Below are positions 7,651 through 16,562 of a stretch of DNA of 64,000 bases, in pieces. This DNA comes from Zhouia amylolytica (lineage in GTDB: Bacteria; Bacteroidota; Bacteroidia; Flavobacteriales; Flavobacteriaceae). Position numbers and translations under genes: made by a program. The notes under the pieces were generated by a model. The model saw nothing but the letters and a program-made list of their open reading frames with translations. It did no database searches and was not told the origin of the DNA. Each line of letters begins with the position of its first letter. The first letter of the stretch is position 1. The stretch is taken from NCBI RefSeq assembly GCF_900116365.1, contig NZ_FPAG01000002.1, positions 1 to 64,000 on the forward strand. Direction: 5' to 3'.

Positions 7651-9072
7651 TTATATATTCTGCCTTTTTTCCAAAAGTACAACATTTTCTACATGATGTG
7701 TTTGTGGGAACATATCTACTGCCTGCACTTTAGTTACTTTATACATTTCATCCATTAGAGCCAGGTCTCTGGCTTGTGTAGCACTGTTACAACTCACATA
7801 AACCACTTTGTCAGGAGCTATATTTAAAATCTGTTGCACCACATCTTTATGCATCCCATCCCTTGGAGGATCGGTAATAATGACATCCGGCAATCCATGT
7901 GTATTTATAAACGCTTCGTTAAACACATTCTTCATGTCTCCCACAAAGAAATCAACGTTTTCGATACCATTTAATTGTGCATTAGCTTTGGCATCTTCGA
8001 TGGCTTCCGGTACAGCTTCAACACCAATTACCTTCTTAGCATTTTTAGCTACGAATTGTGCAATGGTTCCAGTCCCGGTATACAGATCATATACCAACTC
8101 GTTACCTGAAAGGTCTGCAAAATTGCGAGCTACCTTGTATAGTTCATATGCCTGATCTGAATTGGTTTGGTAAAACGATTTTGCGTTTATTTTAAATCTC
8201 AGGCCTTCCATTTCTTCATAAATATGATCACGACCATGGTAAAGCACTACTTCTTGATCGTAAATGGTATCGTTGGCTTTCTGGTTAATAATGTATTGTA
8301 GGGAGGTTATTTCCGGAAATTCTTGTTTTAAATAATCCAGAAGCAGCTCTCTTTGATCTTTATTATCATCATAAAACTGGATCACGACCATGATTTCTCC
8401 GGTAGAAACAATCCGAAGCATTAATGAACGGAGTAGTCCGGCATGTTCTCTCGGATTAAAAAACGTCAGGTCATTTTCGTTTGCAAAATGTTTGACGATC
8501 AATCTAATAGCATTTGAGGGGTCTTCCTGTAAATGACATTTCTTCACATCGAGAATCTTATCCCAAGCTCCAGGAATATGAAAGCCTAAGGCATTCCTAC
8601 TATCGATTTCATCTCCACTTTCAATTTCCTCTCGGGTAAGCCATCGCGCATTACTAAACGCAAATTCCATTTTGTTTCTGTAAAAATATTGCTTTTCAGA
8701 ACCTAGAATAGGAGAAACTTCCGGGAGCTCTATATGTCCCAAACGCTTTAAATTATTCTCAACTTCTTTTTGTTTGAAGAATAGTTGATGCTCATATCCC
8801 ATATGTTGCCATTTACATCCTCCACAAACACCGAAGTGTTCGCAAACAGGTTCTGTCCTTCTATCGGATAGAGAATGAAAATTAATGGCTTCCCCTTCTA
8901 AAAATCCACGACGTTTTTTGAAGATTTTAACATCTACTATATCACCTGGAACAGCATTTTTTATAAAAATAACGCGTCCCTCATCCGTTCGTGCAACTGC
9001 TTTTCCTTTTGCACCTGCATCAATCACTTCTATTTGTTCGAAAACAACGTTTTTATTTTTCTTTCTACTCAT
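7651..9072 (-). CDS. rlmD: 23S rRNA (uracil-1939-C5)-methyltransferase RlmD
   Basis: A 473-residue enzyme. An N-terminal TRAM domain (about residues 8-65) is followed by iron-sulfur cysteines C77, C83 and C86 in CEHFGVCGGC and a fourth cysteine near residue 177. The C-terminal methyltransferase domain has YDLYTGTGTIAQF, the motif TDPPRDG, and the nucleophile cysteine in YVSCNSATQARDL near residue 428. This is the RumA/TrmA type. RlmD is the likeliest identity, but RlmCD-like double specificity is possible because Bacteroidota may carry few paralogues. A TAnnTTTG box lies five bases before the start. Confidence 0.9.
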   Translation of the reverse strand: MSRKKNKNVVFEQIEVIDAGAKGKAVARTDEGRVIFIKNAVPGDIVDVKIFKKRRGFLEGEAINFHSLSDRRTEPVCEHFGVCGGCKWQHMGYEHQLFFKQKEVENNLKRLGHIELPEVSPILGSEKQYFYRNKMEFAFSNARWLTREEIESGDEIDSRNALGFHIPGAWDKILDVKKCHLQEDPSNAIRLIVKHFANENDLTFFNPREHAGLLRSLMLRIVSTGEIMVVIQFYDDNKDQRELLLDYLKQEFPEITSLQYIINQKANDTIYDQEVVLYHGRDHIYEEMEGLRFKINAKSFYQTNSDQAYELYKVARNFADLSGNELVYDLYTGTGTIAQFVAKNAKKVIGVEAVPEAIEDAKANAQLNGIENVDFFVGDMKNVFNEAFINTHGLPDVIITDPPRDGMHKDVVQQILNIAPDKVVYVSCNSATQARDLALMDEMYKVTKVQAVDMFPQTHHVENVVLLEKRQNI

Positions 9073-9076
9073 GCCG

Positions 9077-9084
9077 CAAAAATA
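9077..9084 (-). promoter_or_regulatory. TAnnTTTG -7 box for rlmD
   Basis: On the minus strand this reads TATTTTTG and ends four bases before the rlmD ATG at 9072. Use of this box would give a leaderless or nearly leaderless message. Confidence 0.45.
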
Positions 9085-9153
9085 GCAAAGTTTGAATGAT
9101 AATCAGAGATAGTTAATAGAGCTTTTTCCGATTAAAGCGGTCTATATAATTTA

Positions 9154-9161
9154 TATCTTTG
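9154..9161 (+). promoter_or_regulatory. TAnnTTTG -7 box for the WYL regulator
   Basis: TATCTTTG, an exact consensus match, ends seven bases before the ATG at 9169, implying a very short or absent leader. Confidence 0.45.
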
Positions 9162-9168
9162 AATTACT

Positions 9169-10128
9169 ATGAACCGATTTGATCGCATTACTGCTATTTT
9201 AATTCAATTGCAGTCTAAAAAAATTATAAAAGCTCAAGACCTTGCAGAACGATTTGAGGTTAGCCTGCGTACCATTTACAGAGATATTAGAACTCTGGAA
9301 GAGGCAGGTGTTCCACTTTATGGAGAGGCAGGGATGGGCTATTCTATTGTGGAGGGGTATCGATTGCCTCCTGTTATGTTTAGTAAAGAAGAGGCAACCG
9401 CCTTTGTGGCTGCTGAGAAGTTGATGGAAAAGTTTTCTGATCATGCCATAAGAAGACATTTTCAATCGGCGATGTTTAAGGTGAAATCTGTTTTAAGAGG
9501 TACTGAGAAAGATTTGGTGCAAAGTTTGGAAGATCACATTCTTGTTAAACAGCGTAGAGAACAAAAGCCATCGGTTGATAATGTTCTTGAATTGCTGTTT
9601 AAAGCCATTGCGGAAACCAAGGTGTTGGAGATCTCATATGCCGGATTTGCCAAAGAACATATTGTAAATAGGGTTATAGAGCCTGTTGGGGTTTATCATG
9701 AGAATGAATATTGGTATACGTTAGCCTATTGCCAATTAAGGAATGACTACAGAAACTTTAGAATTGACAGGGTTAGAGATATAAGCATGTCTGAAATAAA
9801 CAGGGTGTCAAAACAAATAACACTGGAAGAATATCAGGAAGCATACGCAAAGAAAAATCAAAAAAAGGATGTTCAAAAGGTAATTATTAGGGTTGAGAAA
9901 TCGGCTGTTCCTTATATTCAAGATCAAAGGTGCTTTTATGGATATACTTCAGAGCGAGATTTGGGAGAAATGGTGGAGATGACTTTTTTTACACCCTGGG
10001 TGAAACAAGGTTTTCTGCGATGGTTTTTAATGTTTGCAGACCACGCGGAAATTGTTGAACCTCATTCATTAAAAGAAGATCTGAGTGTTACCATAGACAA
10101 GATTTCAGAAAAATTGAAAGCGTGTTAG
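9169..10128 (+). CDS. YafY-type HTH transcriptional regulator with WYL domain
   Basis: A 319-residue one-component regulator. An N-terminal winged helix-turn-helix lies at about residues 1-60, with AQDLAERFEVSLRTIYRDI as the recognition unit of the HTH_11/DeoR-like type. The WYL domain is at about residues 140-235, containing ISYAGF and the conserved YWYTLAYC and RNFRIDRV segments. The WYL C-terminal extension completes the chain. WYL domains sense nucleic acid or nucleotide ligands in several families, but the ligand here is unknown. It stands alone, divergent from rlmD; ornithine aminotransferase follows after 138 bases. Confidence 0.9.
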   Translation: MNRFDRITAILIQLQSKKIIKAQDLAERFEVSLRTIYRDIRTLEEAGVPLYGEAGMGYSIVEGYRLPPVMFSKEEATAFVAAEKLMEKFSDHAIRRHFQSAMFKVKSVLRGTEKDLVQSLEDHILVKQRREQKPSVDNVLELLFKAIAETKVLEISYAGFAKEHIVNRVIEPVGVYHENEYWYTLAYCQLRNDYRNFRIDRVRDISMSEINRVSKQITLEEYQEAYAKKNQKKDVQKVIIRVEKSAVPYIQDQRCFYGYTSERDLGEMVEMTFFTPWVKQGFLRWFLMFADHAEIVEPHSLKEDLSVTIDKISEKLKAC

Positions 10129-10266
10129 TTAAATCTTAAAGGTGTTCTAAATTTGAAGTACAGACTATGGTGTTTCGAATAAGATTTACTAATTTGCACC
10201 CACTACAAAGGATGATTTCTCTCCAGAAGAAGGAATTGCTAAAGTATCACATTAAAAAATCAAGTA

Positions 10267-11511
10267 ATGGCAGTAATGGAAAAATTAACCTCTCAAGATG
10301 CAATTGCTTTAGAAAATCAGTATGGAGCACATAATTATCACCCTTTACCAGTGGTGTTAAGTCGCGGTGAAGGCGTATTTATGTGGGATGTTGAAGGAAA
10401 AAAATATTATGACTTCTTATCTGCTTACTCAGCAGTAAATCAAGGGCATTGTAACCCAAGAATTGTCGGAGCTATGGTGGAACAGGCAAAAAAATTAACC
10501 TTGACTTCCAGAGCTTTCTATAACGACATGTTAGGTGTATTTGAAAAGTACGCCTCAGAATACTTTGGGTTTGACAAATTGTTGCCAATGAACACGGGTG
10601 CCGAAGGTGTTGAGACGGCTATTAAAATTTGTAGAAAATGGGCCTACGAAAAGAAAGGGATTCCGGAGCAAGAGGCTAAGATTATTGTTTGTGAGAACAA
10701 TTTTCATGGAAGGACAACAACGATAATTTCTTTTTCAAATGACGAGGATGCCAGAAAGAACTTCGGACCCTATACACCTGGATTTATTAAAATACCTTAT
10801 AATGATATAGAGGCTTTAAAAACAGCCCTTAAGAGCGAGAAGAACATAGCCGGATTTTTAGTTGAACCGATTCAAGGGGAAGCAGGAGTAAACGTTCCTG
10901 ATGAAGGATTCTTAACAAAGGCTAAAGAAGCATGTACAGCGCATGAAGTGTTGTTTATTGCGGATGAAATCCAGACTGGAATAGCACGTACCGGGAAATT
11001 ATTGGCAGTCGACCATGAAAATGTAAAACCTGATATGCTTATTCTCGGAAAGGCATTGAGTGGTGGCGTTTATCCTGTGAGTGCAGTATTGGCCGATGAT
11101 GATATCATGAATGTGATTAAGCCCGGGCAACATGGAAGTACCTTTGGTGGAAACCCGGTGGCTGCTGCAGTAGCTATGGAAGCTCTAGAAGTCGTTAAAG
11201 ATGAAAATTTGGCTGAGAGAGCAGAAACACTCGGGCAGCTCTTCAGAGAAGAACTTAATAACTACATAGAAAATAGTACTATTGTTAAACTCGTGAGAGG
11301 TAAAGGTCTCTTAAATGCTATTATTATTAACGACTCACCTGAAAGCTCGACTGCCTGGGATATTTGTATGGCGTTAAAAGAAAATGGATTGTTGGCAAAA
11401 CCGACTCATGGGAATATTATACGATTTGCACCTCCTTTGGTAATGACCAAGGACCAGCTTCTCGATTGTGTTAATATTATTACCACGACATTAAAAACAT
11501 TTGAAAAATAA
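10267..11511 (+). CDS. rocD: Ornithine aminotransferase (ornithine-oxo-acid transaminase)
   Basis: A 414-residue class III PLP aminotransferase. It converts ornithine plus 2-oxoglutarate to glutamate semialdehyde and glutamate, linking arginine breakdown to proline. Visible marks are [18 protein letters not shown] (cofactor phosphate binding), [12 protein letters not shown], the aspartate in [14 protein letters not shown], and the PLP lysine in [10 protein letters not shown] near residue 262. Length and motifs match RocD rather than acetylornithine or GABA aminotransferases. A strong terminator follows. Confidence 0.95.
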   Translation: MAVMEKLTSQDAIALENQYGAHNYHPLPVVLSRGEGVFMWDVEGKKYYDFLSAYSAVNQGHCNPRIVGAMVEQAKKLTLTSRAFYNDMLGVFEKYASEYFGFDKLLPMNTGAEGVETAIKICRKWAYEKKGIPEQEAKIIVCENNFHGRTTTIISFSNDEDARKNFGPYTPGFIKIPYNDIEALKTALKSEKNIAGFLVEPIQGEAGVNVPDEGFLTKAKEACTAHEVLFIADEIQTGIARTGKLLAVDHENVKPDMLILGKALSGGVYPVSAVLADDDIMNVIKPGQHGSTFGGNPVAAAVAMEALEVVKDENLAERAETLGQLFREELNNYIENSTIVKLVRGKGLLNAIIINDSPESSTAWDICMALKENGLLAKPTHGNIIRFAPPLVMTKDQLLDCVNIITTTLKTFEK

Positions 11512-11518
11512 GATTCAT

Positions 11519-11541
11519 AACCGCCGAAAGGCGGTTTTTTT
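11519..11541 (+). terminator. Intrinsic terminator after rocD
   Basis: CCGCC, a GAAA loop and GGCGG form a compact hairpin followed by seven Ts, seven bases after the rocD stop. Confidence 0.9.
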
Positions 11542-11959
11542 ATGGAGCTAAATAATGAAATGGAGCCACTGGAATATTTCTAAATACCCAAAAAGAAAGA
11601 ACAATAATTAATATAATTAGTGAAAACTTCGGGTGATCAAGAAGGTTTCTCTGAGGAGCTTTTTTATTTATTAGCTTAAAAAGGGATACATAAAAGTGAT
11701 AGAGTAAAACAAAAGCTACCACAGGGATTAAAAGATTGTGTTTTAATCCATTCACCACGTTACCATTTAAATAATCATGAATAGCTCTTTGTGATCCGCA
11801 GCCAGGGCAATGGAGGCTGGTTAATGAATGAAACGGACATTTAGGAAAGAAGTCAATTTGACTCAAACTCGGATCGTAATAAAAATATAGGGATAACCCG
11901 CCAAGGCAGATAATCCCTATTAAACAATATATAACTATTCTTAGATTAGTAGTTGCCAT
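11540..11959 (-). CDS. DUF2752 membrane protein (copy 1)
   Basis: About 139 residues with three hydrophobic helices. The DUF2752 signature CPFHSLTSLHCPGCGSQRA is followed by IHDYLNGN. The frame opens upstream at 12025, but the ATG at 11959 (MATTNLRIV) is the better start: it gives a normal first helix and overlaps the end of the upstream gene by only 14 bases. The overlap indicates cotranscription with the CD225/CCC-like membrane protein. A paralogue with the same kind of partner lies at 16136-16429. Function of DUF2752 is unknown. Confidence 0.82.
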   Translation of the reverse strand: MATTNLRIVIYCLIGIICLGGLSLYFYYDPSLSQIDFFPKCPFHSLTSLHCPGCGSQRAIHDYLNGNVVNGLKHNLLIPVVAFVLLYHFYVSLFKLINKKAPQRNLLDHPKFSLIILIIVLSFWVFRNIPVAPFHYLAP

Positions 11960-12221
11960 TGGCCATAGCAGCAAAGAATGCGAATCCAAAAATTGCAATG
12001 TACAATACCCAGAATAACGCAGCAACGGCTATTGAAACGATAGCCCAGGTTTTGGCATTTTTAGAAGCGTTTGCAGCGCGATCGTATTCGCCCATAGCAT
12101 AAGCAGAGTCAACTTTGGTTGCATAAACAATACTAACAATGCCAGCAGGCAAGCAACACAAAATGGTACTAATAATAGATAACGCTAGGTAATTTTTTGG
12201 TTTTTCAGGCTTATTTTCCAT
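11946..12221 (-). CDS. Small CD225/CCC-motif-like membrane protein (copy 1)
   Basis: About 91 residues from the ATG at 12221 (MENKPEKPKN). The layout is a short hydrophilic head, a first helix with STILCCLPAGIVSIVYA, a loop with KVDSAYAMGEYDRAANASKNAK, then a second helix. This matches the CD225/dispanin-like two-helix fold, with a CC pair in the first helix. The open frame reaches 12254, but the first 11 codons add nothing familiar. It is translationally overlapped with DUF2752 downstream. Role unknown. Confidence 0.8.
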   Translation of the reverse strand: MENKPEKPKNYLALSIISTILCCLPAGIVSIVYATKVDSAYAMGEYDRAANASKNAKTWAIVSIAVAALFWVLYIAIFGFAFFAAMANGNY

Positions 12222-12451
12222 AAAATTGGTTTGTGTTTGTAAATACTCACGCAATATTAAGAATATTATTCTTAAAACTGTAGCATAATAAGTTTAAATG
12301 ATAGTATGGAATGGTGGTAAATGCAGATGAGTTTGGGGAAGTGACTGGTAATCATAACGAAACTCAGTTCTCTTTGCTTTATGGGCAGAAGGACCTAAAA
12401 GTTTCTTTTAAATAGGAAATACTAGTTAATTTTAATCAGTATATTTATCAT

Positions 12452-13045
12452 ATGCAACACTTAGGTTTTTATATCATATTCGTTTTAGCAATGTTGAATT
12501 TCCCGACTGAGGAAAAGGTGTCTTTTGAGGTACTTCACCGAGATAAATCTATCGGTGTTCTTGAAGCTGTAAAGGAGACCTTTCATAAAGAAGTTGTGTA
12601 TAATAATCATACCAGTATTGATACCCGAATTATTACAAAAATAGAGGTGAATTACGGCTACAATGTAACCTATGACAATAATGGATTGGTAGAGGCATCG
12701 GCTCAAATAAAATTTAATGGAAAAGAGCGTACCAATGCTCTTACAGAGAGAAAAGGGAAGAATTATTTATTCTTTAAAGATAATAATGAGCCGGAAAAGT
12801 TAGATCAGGAAATCGATTACAGTACAGTTAAACTCATTTTTGAGGAGCCAAAAAATGTGAATCGTGTATATGCAGAGGAACACGGTGAATTTCATTCTAT
12901 AAAAAGAATTGCCTCAAACACCTATCTTAAGACGAGTCCTGATGGTAAAGAGAACACGTATTATTACAAAAACGGAATTCTGGAGAAGGCAGAAATTGAC
13001 GGAGGTGTTATTAAATTTGTCATTAAGAGATTTCCCGATAGTTAG
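12452..13045 (+). CDS. DUF6134 family protein
   Basis: A 197-residue protein with a short hydrophobic N-terminus (MQHLGFYIIFVLAMLNF) that may be a signal peptide. The body is rich in beta strands and lysine, with the family stretches SFEVLHRDKSIGVLEAVKE and SNTYLKTSPDGKENTYYYKNG. Members occur widely in Flavobacteriia and no function is known. It stands alone, with convergent genes on its right. The 197 bases upstream hold no feature I can name. Confidence 0.75.
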   Translation: MQHLGFYIIFVLAMLNFPTEEKVSFEVLHRDKSIGVLEAVKETFHKEVVYNNHTSIDTRIITKIEVNYGYNVTYDNNGLVEASAQIKFNGKERTNALTERKGKNYLFFKDNNEPEKLDQEIDYSTVKLIFEEPKNVNRVYAEEHGEFHSIKRIASNTYLKTSPDGKENTYYYKNGILEKAEIDGGVIKFVIKRFPDS

Positions 13046-13154
13046 TCTTTAATATTCATTTTAGCTTGATGCAAGGGATCTGCACTTCGTGGTCCATTTC
13101 AACTCTTATTGTATACTATATTTATTTAAGTGATAATCAAGGTTACCGCGTTTA

Positions 13155-14687
13155 TTACTTTGTTATTTTTTTGAGTTCGAATAAATCCGTTCTACGATCT
13201 TTTAAGTTACGCACGCTACCAAATTGATTTAACTCTCTTAGTAGATCAATATCTACATCGGCAATGAGTATCATCTCAGTATTAGGTGTGGCTTCGGCTT
13301 TTATTCCATTCGTAGGGAAGGCAAAATCACAAGGGGTAAATACCATAGATTGGGCGAATTGTATATCCATATTATGAACTTTTGGGAGATTCCCCACACT
13401 TCCGGCTATGGCAACATAACATTCATTTTCTATAGCTCTTGCCTGAGCGCAATGCCTTACCCTTGAAAAACCATTTTGTGTGTCGGTTAAGAATGGAACG
13501 AATAAAATGTCCATGCCTTCGTCAGCTAAAATTCTGCTTAGTTCCGGAAACTCAGAATCATAACAAATTAAAATTCCTATTTTCCCACAGTCAGTGTCAA
13601 AAGTTTTAATCTCAGATCCCCCTTGCATTCCCCATACTTTTTCTTCGTCTGGAGTAACATGTATTTTTTCATATCGTTCAATGGTTCCATCCCGTTTACA
13701 TAAATAACCAACATTATAAAGTCTGTTGTTTTTAATTTCAGGCATGCTGCCGGAAATTATGTTGATGTTATAGCTTATGGATAATTCAGAAAACTTTTGA
13801 ATAATGGTTTGGGTATGTTTAGCAAGCTCTCTTATGGCATCAGGTTCAGATAAATGATTGTTTTCGGCCATTAACGGAGCGTTGAAAAATTCTGGGAATA
13901 AGGCAAAGTCTGAACGATATCCTGAAACAGCATCTATAAAGTATTCTGCCTGCTGCATCAGCTCGTCAAGATTTTTATAAGGACGCATTTGCCATTGTAT
14001 TAATCCCAACCGTACCACTTTTTTCCTTGTGGCCGCCTTTTTAGAGGGCTTTTCATAATAGATGTTATCCCATTCCAATAAAACGGCAAATTCATTCGAC
14101 GCTTCATCTCCTTCTAAGTAGCCTTTCAATACTTTAGTCGGGTGAAAGTCATTTGAAATTTGAAAGTTCAGAACGGGGTCATGAATCTCTTTTCTTTTTA
14201 CCTTTTCTATATATTCTTTTGGGGTCAGCTCCTCCTGGTATTTATGGTAATTTGGAATTCGCCCTCCGAAAGCAATACTTTTTAAATTTAACTTTTCACA
14301 AAGTTCTTTTCGGTAATCATAGAGTCGTCTACCCAGACGCATGCCCCGATATTCAGGTTTGATAAAAACATCGATACCATATAAAGTGTCTCCTTCAGCT
14401 GTATGGGTGTCAAAGGTGTAGTTCTTAGTGATATCTCTATAGGTGTGATTTTCGTCTAACTTATCTGAATCTATGATGATAGATAATGCGCAACCTGCTA
14501 GTTCACCATTGATTTTGATGACTACTTGTCCATCGGGAAACTTTTCAATTAAAGACTTAATATGGTGCTCTTTCCAATATGAGTCAGGCATTGTTTTATA
14601 TGCCTCGATCATGGCCTCTTTGAGTTCCTGGTAATCTGAAAGACTTAAGTATTTTAGTTCAATATTTTCAATATCCTGCATTTTCAT
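13155..14687 (-). CDS. GNAT acetyltransferase-nitrilase (carbon-nitrogen hydrolase) fusion
   Basis: A 510-residue two-domain enzyme. Residues about 5-190 form a GNAT N-acetyltransferase, with the acetyl-CoA loop in EYRGMRLGRRLYD. Residues about 225-500 form a carbon-nitrogen hydrolase. The catalytic triad is intact: glutamate in ALFPEFFNAP, lysine in RYEKIHVTP, and cysteine in ILICYDSEFPELSR. This fused arrangement is known in several bacterial phyla, but the substrate is not established. It could trim and acetylate one amide or amine metabolite. An alternative start two codons later is possible. It stands alone. Confidence 0.9.
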   Translation of the reverse strand: MKMQDIENIELKYLSLSDYQELKEAMIEAYKTMPDSYWKEHHIKSLIEKFPDGQVVIKINGELAGCALSIIIDSDKLDENHTYRDITKNYTFDTHTAEGDTLYGIDVFIKPEYRGMRLGRRLYDYRKELCEKLNLKSIAFGGRIPNYHKYQEELTPKEYIEKVKRKEIHDPVLNFQISNDFHPTKVLKGYLEGDEASNEFAVLLEWDNIYYEKPSKKAATRKKVVRLGLIQWQMRPYKNLDELMQQAEYFIDAVSGYRSDFALFPEFFNAPLMAENNHLSEPDAIRELAKHTQTIIQKFSELSISYNINIISGSMPEIKNNRLYNVGYLCKRDGTIERYEKIHVTPDEEKVWGMQGGSEIKTFDTDCGKIGILICYDSEFPELSRILADEGMDILFVPFLTDTQNGFSRVRHCAQARAIENECYVAIAGSVGNLPKVHNMDIQFAQSMVFTPCDFAFPTNGIKAEATPNTEMILIADVDIDLLRELNQFGSVRNLKDRRTDLFELKKITK

Positions 14688-14819
14688 AACGCTATGTACT
14701 TACTTGAAGTGAACTTTAAAAATACGTAAATTTTGTCTCCAATCTACAGGCTCGATATAGCAAATATGAAACGTTCAGCATCTTTTTTTGTCTTGCCATG
14801 AATGAATGTAAAAAGAGCG

Positions 14820-15029
14820 TTATTTCTTTTTTGTTTTGCAGGTATTAATACCGAAGGGAAGATACAACGGGCATAAACTACAAAAGCTGGTCAGGACAAA
14901 TATCCCAGCAAGAATCAATAGAATAATGCCAAGGGTACCGGTTATATATCCATTAAAATATAGTAAAGCAATAGCAATTGCTATTAATACTCTGATTAGC
15001 TTGTCAGTATTACCCATATTTCGTTTCAT
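14820..15029 (-). CDS. DUF2892 family small membrane protein
   Basis: A 69-residue protein with two hydrophobic segments. It starts with KRNMGNTDKLIRVLIA and has the DUF2892 pattern of a first helix, a short GYITGTLG turn, then a second helix with TSFCSLCPLYLPFGINTC. The three cysteines near the C-terminus are conserved in this family. Similar modules occur alone or attached to rhodanese domains. Function unknown. Confidence 0.82.
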   Translation of the reverse strand: MKRNMGNTDKLIRVLIAIAIALLYFNGYITGTLGIILLILAGIFVLTSFCSLCPLYLPFGINTCKTKKK

Positions 15030-15084
15030 AATAAAATTATTGGTTAGATCTTTACAATTTAATGAAATTCAATTAAATAGTGTA

Positions 15085-15699
15085 TTAAGGATGATCAATG
15101 ATATTTCTAAACGTTAAATTTACTCTTGGTGTGAATTGTTTTTTAGTTGGAGGTAACCTGTGAAGCCAATGCTTTTGAGTAGTTCCTTTCATGAGCAATA
15201 GGCTTCCATGTTCTAAAATGATTGAAACTTTGTTGTTTTTTACTTTATGTTTAAATGAAAACCTCCTTTCTGCTCCAAAGCTTAACGAAGCGATAGCACC
15301 GTTCACTTTTAGTTCTTTTTCATTATCGCTATGCCAGGCCATTCCTTCACTACCATCATGATATAAGTTGGCGAGGCAGGAGTTATAGCTTTCACCTGTG
15401 ATTTGTTCTGTTAGTTCTTTTATCTCCATCAAGACTTCATTCCAGGGGAGTGCTAATTTAGTGTTATTGGAGTAGGTGTATTTATATGGTCTATCCCCAT
15501 ACCAAGCTACTTTACGCTTTGTTTCTATTCGCTTTCCAAACATGACAACCAAATCGCGTTTCCAGGCAAGATGCTGGAGGAGCTTATCATAATACCTGTT
15601 TGCTTCGTCAAATGGGATGCAAACCCCATAATAATTTACGATGCCATCAAAGGGTAATATATTTTCTTTTTCATCCCTTATTTCAGAAAATAGATTCAT
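15085..15699 (-). CDS. alkB: AlkB-family 2-oxoglutarate/Fe(II)-dependent dioxygenase
   Basis: About 204 residues from the ATG at 15699 (MNLFSEIRDEKENILP). It has the AlkB core: WYGDRPYKYTYS, the iron ligands H and D in MAWHSDNEKEL, a later histidine in KHWLHRLP, and the 2-oxoglutarate arginines in PRVNLTFR. These enzymes oxidatively demethylate alkylated bases in DNA or RNA. The frame is open to 15753, but a terminator hairpin occupies 15741-15771, so the shorter start is preferred. The closest relatives are the ALKBH2-like bacterial group, by size and motif. Confidence 0.88.
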   Translation of the reverse strand: MNLFSEIRDEKENILPFDGIVNYYGVCIPFDEANRYYDKLLQHLAWKRDLVVMFGKRIETKRKVAWYGDRPYKYTYSNNTKLALPWNEVLMEIKELTEQITGESYNSCLANLYHDGSEGMAWHSDNEKELKVNGAIASLSFGAERRFSFKHKVKNNKVSIILEHGSLLLMKGTTQKHWLHRLPPTKKQFTPRVNLTFRNIIDHP

Positions 15700-15740
15700 G
15701 AATCGTGTAATTTGTGAAATGCTTAATTCTAAAATACAAT

Positions 15741-15771
15741 AAAAAAAGCCCATCTAAAAAGATGGGCTTAG
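15741..15771 (-). terminator. Intrinsic terminator of the DUF2752/CCC pair
   Basis: On the minus strand TAAGCCCATC, a short A/T loop and GATGGGCTT are followed by a run of Ts. It ends the transcript from 16429-15789 and separates it from alkB. Confidence 0.85.
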
Positions 15772-15788
15772 AAACATTATTTTTGTTT

Positions 15789-16112
15789 TTATTGTAATTG
15801 TTCTAACTGTTCCATGTATTGTTCCATTAATTCTTCATACATACCAGTGGACTTGGCGTAGATGTAAAAAGCAATGGCTAAAACACTCAAGACGATACCG
15901 ATTATGGACAAAACTCTTCCAGTTTTAAGTTGCCCGTAGTTCGAATAGTTTTCTGGGTTTTCCCTATAGAGTTTTTCGTCCTTTTTGGCCAAGAATAAGC
16001 CAATACCACCAAGAACTAATCCCGCAAAACCATTTGTACAGCAGCATCCTATAAAGGATAAAATTCCGAGTACAAGGACAATGGTTGCGTTAGGTAATTT
16101 AGTCTGTTCCAT
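15789..16112 (-). CDS. 'CCC motif' small membrane protein (copy 2)
   Basis: A 107-residue protein with two hydrophobic helices. The first reads ILSFIGCCCTNGFAGLVLGG, with three adjacent cysteines, followed by a basic loop (LAKKDEKLYRENPENY) and a second helix. This fits the flavobacterial family called CCC motif membrane protein. It follows the second DUF2752 gene by 23 bases. Its layout matches the two-helix protein at 11946-12221, which has only two cysteines at the same site. Confidence 0.85.
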   Translation of the reverse strand: MEQTKLPNATIVLVLGILSFIGCCCTNGFAGLVLGGIGLFLAKKDEKLYRENPENYSNYGQLKTGRVLSIIGIVLSVLAIAFYIYAKSTGMYEELMEQYMEQLEQLQ

Positions 16113-16135
16113 AAATTAAAGGTTTATTAAGGTTA

Positions 16136-16429
16136 TTAGATGAATTTTAAAATATAATTAGTGATAATAATGATAGCATTTATAATGGCTAAGGGGATTA
16201 TAATTTTGGAAAAGTCTTTCTTTTTAGCCAGAATGTCTAAACCAATAAGTGTAAACATTAAAATTAAAGTGTAAATGGCAGGATACATTTTAAGAGCACC
16301 CAATAAATCACCTTCAAAAATTAATGAAACTGATCTTTGGATTCCGCATCCAGGACATTCAATGCCAAATAGTTTCTTGTTTAAACAAGGAAGCATGAAT
16401 TCTTCAGGTGCTAAAAATATTAAGTTCAT
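16136..16429 (-). CDS. DUF2752 membrane protein (copy 2)
   Basis: A 97-residue protein with two to three hydrophobic segments. The signature reads CLNKKLFGIECPGCGIQRS followed by VSLIFEGDLLGALKMYPA. It is shorter than the paralogue at 11540-11959, lacking the first helix. A minus-strand TATATTTG box at 16501-16508 may be its promoter. It is followed by the CCC motif gene and a terminator, making a two-gene operon. Confidence 0.83.
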   Translation of the reverse strand: MNLIFLAPEEFMLPCLNKKLFGIECPGCGIQRSVSLIFEGDLLGALKMYPAIYTLILMFTLIGLDILAKKKDFSKIIIPLAIINAIIIITNYILKFI

Positions 16430-16562
16430 TCCCTTAACAATAATGATATTAATCAGGCTAAAGTTACTACTTTAATAAGAAAATTAGGCATGAAGGATTA
16501 CAAATATAGGAGAGATGTTTAAATTTGGGATTTGAAAACAGCTCTTAAATTAATAAGGTTTT

